DNA from: Stenotrophomonas maltophilia | Lineage (GTDB): Bacteria; Pseudomonadota; Gammaproteobacteria; Xanthomonadales; Xanthomonadaceae | DNA: 64,000 nt | Assembly: GCF_023518235.1 (NCBI RefSeq) | Contig: NZ_CP090423.1 | Coordinates: forward strand, 4,171,001 to 4,235,000 | Direction of reading: 5' to 3' | Shown here: positions 34,836 through 45,340 of the stretch, piece after piece | Layout: the number at the start of each line of letters is the position of its first letter | Position numbering within the stretch: position 1 is the first letter of the stretch | Made by a program: the position numbers and the translations under genes | The notes under the pieces: model-generated | What the model was told of the DNA's origin: nothing | Databases searched by the model: none | The model's input: the letters and a program-made list of their open reading frames with translations, nothing else

Positions 34836-35749
34836 GGCCGCTGCTCCTCGTCGATGGTCTTCGCCTCGTGCTCGGCTTCCTCTTCTTCCTCGTCATTGAC
34901 CGTATTGCGGCCGATGCCGATGTAATGCAGGAAGCCGGCAAAGGCAGTGGCGGCGATCGCCAGCACGCCCAGCGGCTTGGCCACGCCCTTCCAGATCTCC
35001 ACCATCGGGCTGATCCGCGGGTCCTTGGGCAGGTCGGCGTACAGCTCGGGCTTGTCCACGTGCTGCAGCACGTACATCACGTGGGTGCCGCCGACGCCCT
35101 GCGGGTCGTACAGGCCAGCGTTCTCGTAACCGCGCGATTTCAGGTCTTCGACGCGGCCGGCGGCATGCTCGGTCATCGCCTGCTTGCTGCCGAAGGTGAT
35201 CGCGCCGGTCGGGCAGGTCTTCACGCAGGCCGGTTCCTGGCCCACCGCCACCCGGTCCGAGCACAGCGTGCACTTGTAGGCCTTGTGGTCCTTCTTGGAA
35301 ATGCGCGGCACGTCGAACGGGCAACCGGTCACGCAGTAGCCGCAGCCGATGCAGTGCTCCTCCTGGAAATCGACGATGCCGTTGGCGTACTGGATGATCG
35401 CGCCGGGTGACGGGCAGGCCTTCAGGCAGCCCGGATCGCTGCAGTGCATGCAGCCTTCCTTGCGGATCAGCCACTCCAGCTTGCCCTTCTCGTCCTCGTA
35501 CTCGCGGAACTTCATCACCGTCCACGACTGGTCGCTCAGGTCTGGTGGGTTGTCATAGCTGCCGACGCAGCTGCCGACCTCGTCGCGCAGGTCGTTCCAC
35601 TCCATGCAGGCGACCTGGCAGGCCTTGCAGCCGATGCATTTGCTCACGTCGATCAGCTTGGCGACCTGGCCGGTGTGCGCGCTGCGCGCCTGTGGCGAGG
35701 GCGTGGTGGTGGCCGAGCGGCGGATGATGTCCAGCGATTGCAGTGACAT
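34832..35749 (-). CDS. fdoH: Formate dehydrogenase beta subunit, 4Fe-4S protein
   Basis: The 305-residue subunit contains cysteine clusters for four 4Fe-4S centres: [35 protein letters not shown] and CTLCSD...CVKTC. A single C-terminal membrane helix ([19 protein letters not shown], about residues 270-288) anchors it, and the end is acidic ([11 protein letters not shown]). It carries electrons from the Sec/Mo subunit to cytochrome b. It is 10 nt after fdoG and overlaps fdoI by 4 nt. Confidence 0.96.
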   Translation of the reverse strand: MSLQSLDIIRRSATTTPSPQARSAHTGQVAKLIDVSKCIGCKACQVACMEWNDLRDEVGSCVGSYDNPPDLSDQSWTVMKFREYEDEKGKLEWLIRKEGCMHCSDPGCLKACPSPGAIIQYANGIVDFQEEHCIGCGYCVTGCPFDVPRISKKDHKAYKCTLCSDRVAVGQEPACVKTCPTGAITFGSKQAMTEHAAGRVEDLKSRGYENAGLYDPQGVGGTHVMYVLQHVDKPELYADLPKDPRISPMVEIWKGVAKPLGVLAIAATAFAGFLHYIGIGRNTVNDEEEEEAEHEAKTIDEEQRP

Positions 35750-35759
35750 GGCGTGTCTC

Positions 35760-38700
35760 CTACACCTTCTCGACCTTGACCAGGATGCACTTCGATTCGG
35801 GCGTCTGCGAGTTGCCGTCACCGATGGCGTTGGTCAGCGTATTGGCGATGTAGCCGGGCTTGGCTGCACCGAGGAACCCCCAGTGGATCGGTATGCCCAC
35901 CTGGTGCACGGTCTTGCCATCGATCTGCAGGGCCTTGATGCGTTTGGTCACCATCGCCACGGCTTCGATATGGCCGCGCTTGGAGCTCACGCGCACGCGG
36001 CTGCCGTTGTTGATGCCCAGCTCGTCGGCCAGGGCGGCGCCGATCTCGACGAACTGCTCGGGCTGGATGATGGCGTTGAGCTTGCCGTGCTTGGTCCAGA
36101 AGTGGAAATGCTCGGTCAGGCGGTAGGTGGTGGCCACATGCGGGAACTCGTCCGGCGAACCGATCTGCGCACGGTCGCTGGCGAACACGCGGGCGGCGGG
36201 GTTGTTCAGCGTCTGTGCCTGGCCGGGGCTGAGCGGGTTGCTGCGCAGCGGGGTGTCGAACGGCTCGTAGTGCTCCGGGAACGGGCCTTCGGCCATGCCG
36301 GCCTTGGCGAAGAAGCGGGCGATGCCTTCCGGGTTCATGATGAACGGGCCCATGCCACCGGCCGGGTCCTCGTCGGCCTTGAAGTCCGGCACGTCCACGC
36401 TGCCCCAGTTCTTGCCGTTCCAGGCCAGCAGGGTGCGCCGCGGGTCGAACGGCTGCCCGGCCACGTCGCACGAAGCGCGGTTGTACATGACGCGGCGGTT
36501 GGCCGGCCATGCCCAGGCCCAGCCCAGCGTATTGCCGATGCCGGTCGGGTCGCTGTTGTCACGTCGCGCCATCATGTTGCCGGTCGGGCCCCAGGCACCG
36601 ATGTAGATCCAGCAGCCGGAGGACGTGCTGCCGTCATCGCGCAGGTCGCCGAACGCGGCCAGCTGTTCACCGGCCTTGCGCACCAGCCTGGTCGGATCCT
36701 TCGGGTCGAATACATCCACCAGCGCCTTGCCGTTGTATTCCATCGCCAGCTCTTCCGGCGTCGGTACCTCGGGGTTGGAATACTTCCAGGCCAGGTCGCG
36801 CACCGGTTCCCACCAGGCGCCGCCGTCCTTCTGGTACAGCGCTTTGATGCGATGGAACAGCTCGGACATGATCTCGATGTCGCTGCGCGCTTCGCCCGGC
36901 GGGTTGGCGCCCTTCCAGTGCCACTGCAGCCAGCGCGAGGAGTTCACCACCGCGCCGTTCTCCTCGGCGAAGGAAGTGGTCGGCAGGCGGAACACCTCGG
37001 TCTGGATCGTGCTCGGGTCAACGTCGTTCAACGCACCGTGGTTCTGCCAGAACGCGATGGTCTCGGTTTCCAGCGGGTCCATGCTGACCATGAACTTCAG
37101 CTTGGAGAACGCGCTGATCAGCTTGCCCTTGTTCGGCGCCGAGGCCAGTGGGTTGAAGCCCTGGCAGATGTAGCCGTGGATCTTGCCTTCGTTCATCAGC
37201 TCGTACGCCTGCAGCATGTCGTACGGCTTGTCGAGCTTGGGCAGGTAATCGAAACACCAGTTGTTGTCGGCGGTGGCGGCATCACCCCACCACGATTTCA
37301 TCAGGCTGACGTGGAACTTCGGGTAGTTCTGCCAGAACGACATCTGGTTGGCGCGCAGCGGTTTCTGCGTGCGCTTGGCGATGTAGGCGTCGTAGTCCTG
37401 CTCGTCCTGTTTCGGCAGGGTCAGGTAGCCGGGCAGCAGGTCGGACATCAGGCCGATGTCGGTCAGGCCCTGGATGTTGGAATGCCCGCGCAGTGCGTTC
37501 ATGCCGCCACCGGCCACGCCGATGTTGCCCAGCAGCAGCTGCACCATGGTGCCGGCACGCACGTTCTGTGCGCCGATCGAGTGCTGCGTCCAGCCCAGCG
37601 CATACAGGATGGTCATCGCCTTGTCCTTGCCGGCGGTGGACGCGATCATGTCCCAGATCTGGCGGATGCTGTCGGCCGGCGTGCCGCAGATGCGCTCGAC
37701 CATCTCCACGGTGTAGCGCGCGTAGTGCTGCTTGAGCAGGGTGTAGACGCAGCGCGGGTCCTTCAGCGTCGGGTCGCTGCGCACGAAACCGTCATCGCCG
37801 TACACGTAGTCCCAGCTGGAGCGGTCATAGCTGCGCTTCTGCGCGTCGTAACCCGAATACAGGCCGTCCTTGAAGGCGAACTCGTCCTTCACCAGGAACG
37901 ACATGTCGGTGTAGTTCAGCACGTACTCGTGCTGGATGCGGTCTTCGGTCAACAGGTAGTTGATCAGGCCGCCCAGGAACACGATGTCGGTACCGGTGCG
38001 GATCGGCGCGTACACGTCCGCCACCGCGGCCGAGCGGTTGAAGCGCGGATCGACCACGATCAGGCGGGCCTTGTTGTGTGCCTTGGCTTCGGTCACCCAT
38101 TTGAACCCGCACGGATGCGCCTCGGCGGCATTGCCCCCCATGATCAGGATCAGGTCGGCATTCTTGATGTCGACCCAGTGGTTCGTCATCGCACCACGGC
38201 CTAGCGTCGGGGCAAGACCTGCCACCGTCGGGCCGTGTCAGACACGTGCCTGGTTGTCGAATGCCAGCATGCCCAGGGAGCGCACGACCTTGTGGGTCAG
38301 CACCGCCGTTTCATTGCTGGTGGCCGAGGCCGCCAGCATGCCGGTGGTCAGCCAGCGGTTGACCGTCTGCCCGGCCTCGTTCTTCTGCACGAAGTTGGCA
38401 TCGCGGTCTTCCTTCATCAGCCGCGCGATGCGGTCCAGCGCATCGTCCCAGCTCAGCCGCTTCCACTCGTTCGAGCCCGGTGCGCGGTACTCGGGGTAGA
38501 GCAGGCGCGACTTGCTGTGGATGATGTCGGCCAGGCCGGCACCCTTCGGGCACAGCGTGCCGCGGTTGACCGGATGGTCCGGGTCGCCCTCGATATGGAA
38601 GATGCTCGGCTCGGCGTTCTTGGCGCCATCGCCGAGGCTGTACATCAGGATGCCGCAGGCCACCGAGCAGTACGTGCAGGTGTTGCGGGTCTCGGTCGCG

Positions 38701-38828
38701 CGGGTCAGCTTGTATTGCCGAACCTCCGCGAGCGCGATGCCGGGCGCGAAGCCCATCAAAGCCAGGCTGGAGCCCACCAGGGTTGTCCCGGTGACCTTCA
38801 GGAACTGGCGGCGACTCATCGAGGGCAT
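35760..38828 (-). CDS. fdoG: Formate dehydrogenase-N/O alpha subunit, selenocysteine-containing
   Basis: The 1022-residue catalytic subunit oxidises formate using a bis-MGD molybdenum (or tungsten) cofactor. A twin-arginine signal ([10 protein letters not shown], residues 5-14) sends it to the periplasm. C51, C54, C58 and C93 hold a 4Fe-4S cluster. An in-frame TGA at 38238-38240 encodes Sec197 in the context [20 protein letters not shown], matching E. coli FdnG (Sec196). Translation continues cleanly for 825 codons, and a SECIS-like hairpin follows the codon. A naive reading would split the gene at 38238. It heads the operon. Confidence 0.97.
38195..38237 (-). promoter_or_regulatory. SECIS element (bacterial type, within fdoG)
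   Basis: Directly after the UGA the mRNA reads CACGGCC, which pairs with GGCCGUG 29 nt on (basal stem 38231-38237 with 38195-38201). An apical hairpin GGCA-GGUC-U-UGCC lies at 38211-38223, 14 nt past the UGA. The GGUC apical loop and nearby bulged U are the features E. coli SelB recognises in fdhF and fdnG. Confidence 0.88.
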
Positions 38829-38890
38829 GCCGTTCTCCTTGGATGGCGGGGCGGCACGCAGACCACCCGGCTGTCGGTAGGTACGCGGCG

Positions 38891-38899
38891 GTTATAGCA
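38891..38899 (-). promoter_or_regulatory. Candidate extended -10 promoter for the fdo-sel operon
   Basis: On the minus strand TGCTATAAC (TGn plus TATAAC) lies 63 nt above the fdoG start, in the 292-nt gap to the divergent gmk. No good -35 is seen, fitting an extended -10 type. The remainder of the gap shows no FNR-like palindrome that I could identify. Confidence 0.4.
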
Positions 38900-39120
38900 C
38901 AGGCCCCCGGATGCCCATGTGGCACTAGGGCCGGCACCGGCCGGACGGGCGCGGGAAGGGGTCGCTCTGGTAAAGTTGCGTGCCCGCACCCCGGGGAAGC
39001 GTCTGCCGGGCCTGGTTCCAGGATGTTCCGCGCAGCCCCCGCCATCCTGGCGCGATCCTCCGCGCCGGATCCGGAACACCGAGGAAAAACTTTGCGAAAT
39101 CAACCCGTTGGATCCCCCGC

Positions 39121-39786
39121 ATGAGCGCCCCGTCGAATCCGTCGGCCGCCATCGCGCGCGGCACGCTGTACATCGTTGCCGCCCCGTCCGGCGCCGGCAA
39201 GAGCAGCATCGTCAACGCCACCCTGGCGCGTGATTCGCAGATCGCCCTGTCGATCTCCTTCACCTCGCGCGCGATGCGTCCGGGTGAAGTGAACGGCCAG
39301 CACTACCATTTCGTCTCTGCGGAGAAGTTCGAGGAAATGATCGCCGACGGCGACTTCTTCGAGCATGCCTGGGTGCATGGCGACTGGAAGGGCACCGCCC
39401 GGCAGTCGGTGGAGCCGCAGCTGGCCGCCGGCCAGGACGTGCTGCTGGAGATCGACTGGCAGGGCGCCCAGCAGGTGCGCCAGCTGGTGCCGGGCACGGT
39501 CACCGTGTTCATCCTGCCGCCCTCCAAGCAGGCCCTGCAGGACCGCATGCGCAAGCGCGGCCAGGACAGCGAGGCGGTCATCGCCCAGCGCCTGGGCGCG
39601 GCCCGCGATGAAATGCTGCACTTCAACGAGTTTGACTACGTCATCGTCAACGAGGTGTTCGACACCGCCGTGGACGAGCTGTGCGCCATCTTCACCGCCA
39701 GCCGCCTGCGCCGGGAGGCCCAGAAGGTCCGCCACGCCGGCCTGATCCAGGCGCTGCTGACCCCCGATCCGGGCGCAACTGACTGA
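39121..39786 (+). CDS. gmk: Guanylate kinase
   Basis: The 221-residue enzyme phosphorylates GMP to GDP. The P-loop APSGAGKSS sits near residue 22, followed by SFTSRAMRPGEVNGQHYHFVS (GMP-binding region), EIDWQGAQQVRQ and RLGAARDEMLHFNEFDYVIVN (lid and C-terminus). Start at ATG 39121, giving a normal length. It leads the gmk-rpoZ-spoT order conserved across gammaproteobacteria. Confidence 0.96.
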   Translation: MSAPSNPSAAIARGTLYIVAAPSGAGKSSIVNATLARDSQIALSISFTSRAMRPGEVNGQHYHFVSAEKFEEMIADGDFFEHAWVHGDWKGTARQSVEPQLAAGQDVLLEIDWQGAQQVRQLVPGTVTVFILPPSKQALQDRMRKRGQDSEAVIAQRLGAARDEMLHFNEFDYVIVNEVFDTAVDELCAIFTASRLRREAQKVRHAGLIQALLTPDPGATD

Positions 39787-39813
39787 TTCCAAAAGAATCG
39801 GGTGGGGGTTGGC

Positions 39814-39843
39814 TTGATTTTGTCCAGCCCCTGCCAGTACACT
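39814..39843 (+). promoter_or_regulatory. Candidate sigma-70 promoter for rpoZ
   Basis: TTGATT (39814-39819) and TACACT (39838-39843) are separated by 18 nt in the gmk-rpoZ gap, about 54 nt above the rpoZ start. Matches are moderate. Confidence 0.4.
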
Positions 39844-39896
39844 CCGTCCCCTTTCCCTCATTCGACTGAGCGGCCGACCGGTCGCCGGGAGCCCGT

Positions 39897-40196
39897 ATGG
39901 CCCGCATCACCGTAGAAGATTGCCTGGAAGTCGTTAACAACCGTTTCGAACTGGTCATGATGGCTTCCAAGCGTGCCCGCCAGCTCGCCAACGGCGTGCA
40001 GGCCACGCTGGACAACAGCGAGACCGAGGACAAGCCGACCGTGCTGGCGCTGCGCGAAATCGCCGCCCGCAAGATCGACAACGCGCTGATCGACGAAGTC
40101 GAGAAGGCCGAGCGTGAGCGCGCCGAGCGCGAAGCGCTGGAGTGGGCCGCCGCCGAAGTGGTCGCCGACGAAGACATGTCCAAGAACGACGATTGA
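39897..40196 (+). CDS. rpoZ: DNA-directed RNA polymerase omega subunit
   Basis: The 99-residue subunit starts [20 protein letters not shown], with the RARQLANG helix and [11 protein letters not shown] that contact beta-prime and contribute to the ppGpp site 1 of RNA polymerase. A longer acidic tail ([12 protein letters not shown]) is usual in xanthomonads. The spoT gene follows, putting a ppGpp target subunit and the ppGpp enzyme side by side. Confidence 0.97.
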   Translation: MARITVEDCLEVVNNRFELVMMASKRARQLANGVQATLDNSETEDKPTVLALREIAARKIDNALIDEVEKAERERAEREALEWAAAEVVADEDMSKNDD

Positions 40197-40228
40197 TCGC
40201 ATCGATCAACGTCATTGCTGGATCGCCG

Positions 40229-40256
40229 AACAGCCCGCCCCGTGCGGGCTGTTTCG
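40229..40256 (+). terminator. Terminator hairpin after rpoZ
   Basis: AACAGCCCG and CGGGCTGTT pair over 9 bp around a 7-nt loop, followed by TTTCGC, 33 nt after the rpoZ stop. It probably ends or attenuates rpoZ before spoT. Confidence 0.7.
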
Positions 40257-40301
40257 CATTCAGGATTTGCCGTAAACGTCGCGCTGGAATAGGCTTCGGG
40301 C

Positions 40302-42464
40302 ATGAACCCAGGCCCCACTGCCAAGGTCGCCGCAGTCCCCGCTGCCGCCGTACCCGACTACGTCCTCCAGCTTGAACGCGCCGCCCACTACCTGCCGCCG
40401 GAGCAGCTGCCGCTGCTGCGCCGCGCCTGGGAAGTCGGAGCCGCCGCGCATGCCGGGCAGACGCGCAAGTCGGGCGAGCCCTATATCACCCATCCGGTGG
40501 CGGTGGCGCAGGTGCTGGCCGAGCTGGGCCTGGACGTGGAAGCGCTGATCGCCGCGATCCTGCACGACACCATCGAAGACACCCCGCTGACCCGCGAGGC
40601 GCTGGCCGCCGAGTTCGGCGAAGCTGTGGCCGAACTGGTTGACGGCGTCACCAAGCTGGACAAGCTGAAGTTCCGCGACCGCCAGGAAGCGGCCGCCGAG
40701 AGCTTCCGCAAGATGCTGCTGGCGATGTCGCGCGACCTGCGCGTGATCATGATCAAGCTGGCCGACCGCCTGCACAACATGCGCACGCTGGGCGCGCAGA
40801 GCCGCGAAGCACGCGGCCGCATCGCCCGCGAGACGCTGGAGATCTACGCGCCCATCGCCCAGCGCCTGGGCATGAGCCTGGTCAAGAGCGAGCTGCAGAA
40901 CCTGGGCTTCAAGGCGCTGTACCCGTGGCGCCACGCGATCATCGAAAAGCACATCCGCAGCCAGCCGGTGGTGCGCCGCGAGGCGATGGCGCAGGTGGAA
41001 GTGCAGCTGTCGCAGCGCCTGGCCAAGGAGGGGATCGAGCACCGTCTGGTCAGCCGCATCAAGACGCCGTGGAGCATCTACAACAAGATGCGCGACGAGA
41101 ACAAATCCTTTGACCAGGTGATGGACGTGTTCGGTTTCCGCCTGGTCGTGCGCAGCGTGCCCAGCTGCTACCACGCGCTGGGTTCGGTGCATGCCACCTT
41201 CAAGCCGCTGGATGGGCGCTTCCGCGACTTCATCGCCATCCCCAAGGCCAACGGTTACCAGTCGCTGCACACCGTGCTGTTCGGGCCGTACGGTTCGCCG
41301 ATCGAAGTGCAGATCCGCACCGAGGAAATGGACCTGATCGCCGAGCGTGGCGTGGCCGCGCACTGGACCTACAAGTTCGGTGGCGATTCGCCCAACAGTG
41401 CGCAGAGCCGCGCCCACGCCTGGATCGTCGAACTGATCGACTCGCAGCGCGCGGCCGGTTCCTCGCTGGAGTTCCTCGACAACGTCAAGGTCGACCTGTT
41501 CCCGGACGAGGTCTACCTGTTCACCCCGAAGGGCAAGATCCTGGCGCTGCCGCGCAACTCCACCGCGCTCGACTTTGCCTACGCCGTGCATACCGACGTC
41601 GGCAACATGGCGGTGGCCTCGCGTGTGGACAAGAAGCTGGTGCCACTGCGCACCAAGCTGGTGTCGGGGCAGTCGGTGGAGATCATCACCGCACGCTCGG
41701 CCACGCCGAAACCGCAGTGGCTGGAATTCGTGGTCACCAGCAAGGCGCGCACCGCCATCCGCCACCAGCTCAAGCAGCTGGAGCACGAGGACGCCGTGCA
41801 GCTGGGCCATCGCATGCTCGACCGTGCGCTGGAAGCGATGGATTCGTCGCTGGAGCGGCTGCCCAAGGGGCGCCTGGATGCGTTCCTTACCGAACACCGC
41901 TTCCCGCGCCTGGAGGCGCTGCTGGCCGAGGTCGCACTGGGCAACTGGATGCCGACCCAGGCCGCGCAGGCACTGATGGCCTACGCCGAACTGCGGGGCG
42001 GCCCGCATTCGCGCCACCATTCGCAGGAAAAGATCCTGATCAACGGCAGCGAGCGCGGCGTGGTCACCTTCGCCGGCTGCTGCCAGCCGATTCCCGGCGA
42101 CGAGATCATGGGCTACCACACCGCCGGCAAGGGCATTGTGGTGCACCGCATGGACTGCCCGAACCTGGCCGAGCTGCGCAAGTCGCCCGAGCGCTGGGTG
42201 CCGATCGGCTGGGACACCACCGTCTCCGGCGACTACGACACCTCGCTGGTGGTGGAAGTGGAGAACGGCACCGGCGTGCTGGCGCAGCTGGCCGCCGCCA
42301 TCGCGCAGAGCCACTCCAACATCGAGCGCGTGGACTACCTGGACCGCGACTTCAACGCCGCCGTGCTGGCGTTCAACATCCAGGTACGCGACCGCAACCA
42401 CCTGGCCGAAGTGATGCGCCGCCTGCGTCGCCTGTCGGTCGTGCAGTCGGTACGCCGCCAGTAG
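40302..42464 (+). CDS. spoT: Bifunctional (p)ppGpp synthetase/hydrolase SpoT
   Basis: The 720-residue enzyme makes and degrades the stringent-response alarmone. The hydrolase HD domain contains HPVAVAQVL and HDTIEDT (about residues 64-95). The synthetase domain has FRLVVRS, NGYQSLHTVLFGP near 319 and IRTEEMD. A TGS domain (about 400-460, DEVYLFTPKGKILALP), a zinc-finger-like middle (TFAGCCQPIPGDEIMGY) and an ACT domain at the end follow. HD-domain motifs appear intact, so both activities are expected. Confidence 0.96.
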   Translation: MNPGPTAKVAAVPAAAVPDYVLQLERAAHYLPPEQLPLLRRAWEVGAAAHAGQTRKSGEPYITHPVAVAQVLAELGLDVEALIAAILHDTIEDTPLTREALAAEFGEAVAELVDGVTKLDKLKFRDRQEAAAESFRKMLLAMSRDLRVIMIKLADRLHNMRTLGAQSREARGRIARETLEIYAPIAQRLGMSLVKSELQNLGFKALYPWRHAIIEKHIRSQPVVRREAMAQVEVQLSQRLAKEGIEHRLVSRIKTPWSIYNKMRDENKSFDQVMDVFGFRLVVRSVPSCYHALGSVHATFKPLDGRFRDFIAIPKANGYQSLHTVLFGPYGSPIEVQIRTEEMDLIAERGVAAHWTYKFGGDSPNSAQSRAHAWIVELIDSQRAAGSSLEFLDNVKVDLFPDEVYLFTPKGKILALPRNSTALDFAYAVHTDVGNMAVASRVDKKLVPLRTKLVSGQSVEIITARSATPKPQWLEFVVTSKARTAIRHQLKQLEHEDAVQLGHRMLDRALEAMDSSLERLPKGRLDAFLTEHRFPRLEALLAEVALGNWMPTQAAQALMAYAELRGGPHSRHHSQEKILINGSERGVVTFAGCCQPIPGDEIMGYHTAGKGIVVHRMDCPNLAELRKSPERWVPIGWDTTVSGDYDTSLVVEVENGTGVLAQLAAAIAQSHSNIERVDYLDRDFNAAVLAFNIQVRDRNHLAEVMRRLRRLSVVQSVRRQ

Positions 42465-42480
42465 ATCCTGCGCACACCCT

Positions 42481-42594
42481 GTAGTGCCGGCCGCTGGCCG
42501 GCAACGTCGCGGTGCTTCCGACATTTGTGAGGTTGCCGGCCAGCGGCCGGCACTACCGAAGCGGCGCGGTAGATCCACGCCATGCGTGGATGCA
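42481..42594. repeat. SMAG dimer plus a third palindrome
   Basis: GTAGTGCCGGCC-GCT-GGCCGGC (42481-42502) and its inverted partner TTGCCGGCC-AGC-GGCCGGCACTAC (42533-42556) form a dimer bounded by GTAG and CTAC; the two are exact complements over 22 bp. A third, GTAGATCCACGC-CAT-GCGTGGAT, follows at 42569-42591. All lie between spoT and ridA. Confidence 0.88.
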
Positions 42595-42647
42595 TCCCCA
42601 CCCGGTACAATCACCGCTCTGTTTTCCCCCAACGCACCGGAGCGACC

Positions 42648-43034
<387 letters not shown>

Positions 43035-43041
43035 CCGCCAC

Positions 43042-45153
43042 GTGGCACGCAAGGCGGCGGTCACCCCGGTCCTGTCACCGTCCGGCGAAGCATCCCTGGC
43101 GATGCTCGCTGGCGTGGGCCCGGCCGTGGCCGCCAAACTGCAGGCGCGTGGCCTGGCCACCCTGCAGGATCTCTGGCTGCACCTGCCGCTGCGCTATGAA
43201 GACCGCACCCGGCTGACCCGCATCGAGGACCTGCGCAACGGCGTTCCGGCGCAGGTGGAAGTACGGGTGGTCGCGGTCGAGCGCGGAATGCGCTACCGGC
43301 CGATGCTGAAGGTGGCGGTGGAAGATGAAGGGCAGGGCACCCTGGTGCTGCGCTTCTTCCATTTCCGCCAGCAGCAGGTTGGTCAGTTCGCCGTCGGCAA
43401 CCGGCTGCGCTGCTTCGGCACGCCCAAGCCCGGCCACCTCGGCCTGGAAATCGTCCATCCCAGCTACCAGGTGCTGGGCCGCAACGACGATCCCGAACTC
43501 GGCGACCGCCTCGACCCGGTGTATCCCACCGTCGAAGGCGTCGGCCCGATGACCATGCGCAAGCTGATCGGCCAGGCGCTGGACCGGCTGCCCGAGGAAA
43601 GCACGCTGGAACTGCTGCCCAGCGGCTGGCTTGATGGCCTCGGCCTGCCTTCGCTGCGCAGCGCGCTGCTGACCGTGCACCGGCCGCCGCCGGATGCCGA
43701 TCTGGCTGCGCTGGCCGCAGGCACGCACCCGGCGCAGCGCCGCCTGGCGATGGAAGAACTGCTGGCCCATCACCTCAGCCTGCGCCGCCAGCGCATTGCG
43801 CTGCAGGCGCACCACGCGCCGCCGCTGGCCGGCCCCGGCAAGCTGGCCAAAGCGCTGCTGAAGCAACTGCCGTTCGCCCTGACTGGTGCGCAGGCGCGTG
43901 TGTTCAAGCAGATCCGCGAAGACCTCGCCCGCCCCAGCCCGATGCTGCGGCTGGTGCAGGGCGATGTCGGTTCGGGCAAGACCGTGGTTGCCGCGCTGGC
44001 GGCGATGCTGGCGGTGGAGCAGGGCAAGCAGGTCGCATTGGCCGCGCCCACCGAGCTGCTGGCCGAACAACATCTCAACAACCTGCGGGGCTGGCTGGAA
44101 CCACTGGGCGTGCGCATCGCGTGGCTGGCCGGCAAGGTCACCGGCAAGGCGCGCGCCAAGGTGATGGAACAGGTTGCCAGCGGCGAAGCGCAGGTGGTGG
44201 TCGGCACCCATGCGCTGATGCAGGAGGCGGTGGTGTTCCAGGATCTGGCCCTGGCCATCGTCGATGAGCAGCACCGCTTTGGCGTGCATCAGCGGCTGGC
44301 CCTGCGCGACAAGGGCGCAGGCGGCAACAGCGTGCCGCACCAGCTGGTGATGACCGCCACGCCGATTCCGCGCACGCTGGCGATGTCCGAGTACGCAGAC
44401 CTGGATGTGTCGGCCATCGACGAACTGCCGCCGGGTCGCACCCCGGTGCAGACCGTGGCGCTGAACAACGACCGCCGCCCGGAGCTGATCGAGCGCATCG
44501 CCCTGGCCTGCCAGGAAGGGCGGCAGGTGTACTGGGTGTGCACGCTGATCGAGGAAAGCGAAGAGCTGGATGCCACCCCGGCGCAGGCCACCTACGAATC
44601 ACTGCAGGCGCTGCTGCCGGGCGTGCGCGTGGGCTTGGTGCATGGCCGCCTGAAAGCGGCCGAGAAGCTGGCGACGATGGTGGCGTTCAAGGCCGGGCAG
44701 ATCGACCTGCTGGTGGCGACCACCGTGATCGAAGTGGGCGTGGACGTGCCCAATGCCTCGCTGATGGTGATAGAAAACGCCGAGCGCCTCGGCCTGGCCC
44801 AGCTGCACCAGCTGCGTGGCCGCGTCGGCCGTGGTTCGGCGGTATCGCGCTGCGTGTTGCTGTACCAGGCCCCGCTTTCGCAGATGGCACGCGAGCGCCT
44901 GCAGACCATGCGCGAAACCAACGATGGTTTCGTCATCGCCGAAAAGGATCTTGAACTGCGCGGCCCCGGCGAACTGCTGGGTACGCGGCAGACCGGTTTG
45001 GCGGGCTTCCGCATTGCAGATCTGGCCCGCGATGCCGGCCTGCTGCCCGGCGTGCACGACCTGGCCGAGCGCCTGATGGACCAGCAACCGGCGCTGGCCG
45101 ACCGCGTGGTGCAGCGCTGGATCGGCACCGCCGTGCGTTACGCCTCGGCCTGA
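43042..45153 (+). CDS. recG: ATP-dependent DNA helicase RecG
   Basis: The 703-residue branch-migration helicase reverses stalled forks and processes R-loops. An N-terminal wedge/OB domain (about 45-230, WLHLPLRYEDRTRL) is followed by superfamily 2 motifs: GDVGSGKT (Walker A, 308-315), APTELLAEQH, a DEQH box near 407, TATPIPRTLAM, and motif VI GRVGRGS. A GTG start at 43042 directly follows ridA; the TRG-type C-terminal region (TRQTGLAGFRIADLARD) is present. Confidence 0.96.
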   Translation: MARKAAVTPVLSPSGEASLAMLAGVGPAVAAKLQARGLATLQDLWLHLPLRYEDRTRLTRIEDLRNGVPAQVEVRVVAVERGMRYRPMLKVAVEDEGQGTLVLRFFHFRQQQVGQFAVGNRLRCFGTPKPGHLGLEIVHPSYQVLGRNDDPELGDRLDPVYPTVEGVGPMTMRKLIGQALDRLPEESTLELLPSGWLDGLGLPSLRSALLTVHRPPPDADLAALAAGTHPAQRRLAMEELLAHHLSLRRQRIALQAHHAPPLAGPGKLAKALLKQLPFALTGAQARVFKQIREDLARPSPMLRLVQGDVGSGKTVVAALAAMLAVEQGKQVALAAPTELLAEQHLNNLRGWLEPLGVRIAWLAGKVTGKARAKVMEQVASGEAQVVVGTHALMQEAVVFQDLALAIVDEQHRFGVHQRLALRDKGAGGNSVPHQLVMTATPIPRTLAMSEYADLDVSAIDELPPGRTPVQTVALNNDRRPELIERIALACQEGRQVYWVCTLIEESEELDATPAQATYESLQALLPGVRVGLVHGRLKAAEKLATMVAFKAGQIDLLVATTVIEVGVDVPNASLMVIENAERLGLAQLHQLRGRVGRGSAVSRCVLLYQAPLSQMARERLQTMRETNDGFVIAEKDLELRGPGELLGTRQTGLAGFRIADLARDAGLLPGVHDLAERLMDQQPALADRVVQRWIGTAVRYASA

Positions 45154-45158
45154 TCCCT

Positions 45159-45226
45159 GTAGAGCCGAGCCCATGCTCGGCTGTCGTTCGCGCTGCGCGC
45201 GGGAGTCGAGCATGGCTCGACTCTAC
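45159..45226. repeat. SMAG dimer
   Basis: GTAGAGCCGAGC-CCAT-GCTCGGCT and AGTCGAGC-ATG-GCTCGACTCTAC lie head to head with a 20-nt spacer, right after the recG stop. The outer GTAG/CTAC ends match the SMAG dimer pattern. Confidence 0.8.
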
Positions 45227-45340
45227 GGAAAATCTTTTCGATCATTTCCATGTTCATCCACGCATCGCGTGGATGTGTCGATCAAGGTCGACACCTACCA
45301 AGGCAGGACGCCGTTCCGACAGGTCGCGGGATCTGTCGAA

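Noticed and set aside
35604..38204. Plus-strand open frame of 866 codons opposite fdoG
   Set aside because: It lies fully antisense to a conserved enzyme gene and has no recognisable domains.
38225..38240. Apparent stop codon splitting the formate dehydrogenase gene, as if a frameshift or nonsense pseudogene
   Set aside because: The frame is unchanged across the stop, flanking residues match the Sec site of E. coli FdnG, a SECIS-like hairpin follows, and selA, selB, selD and tRNA-Sec are adjacent.
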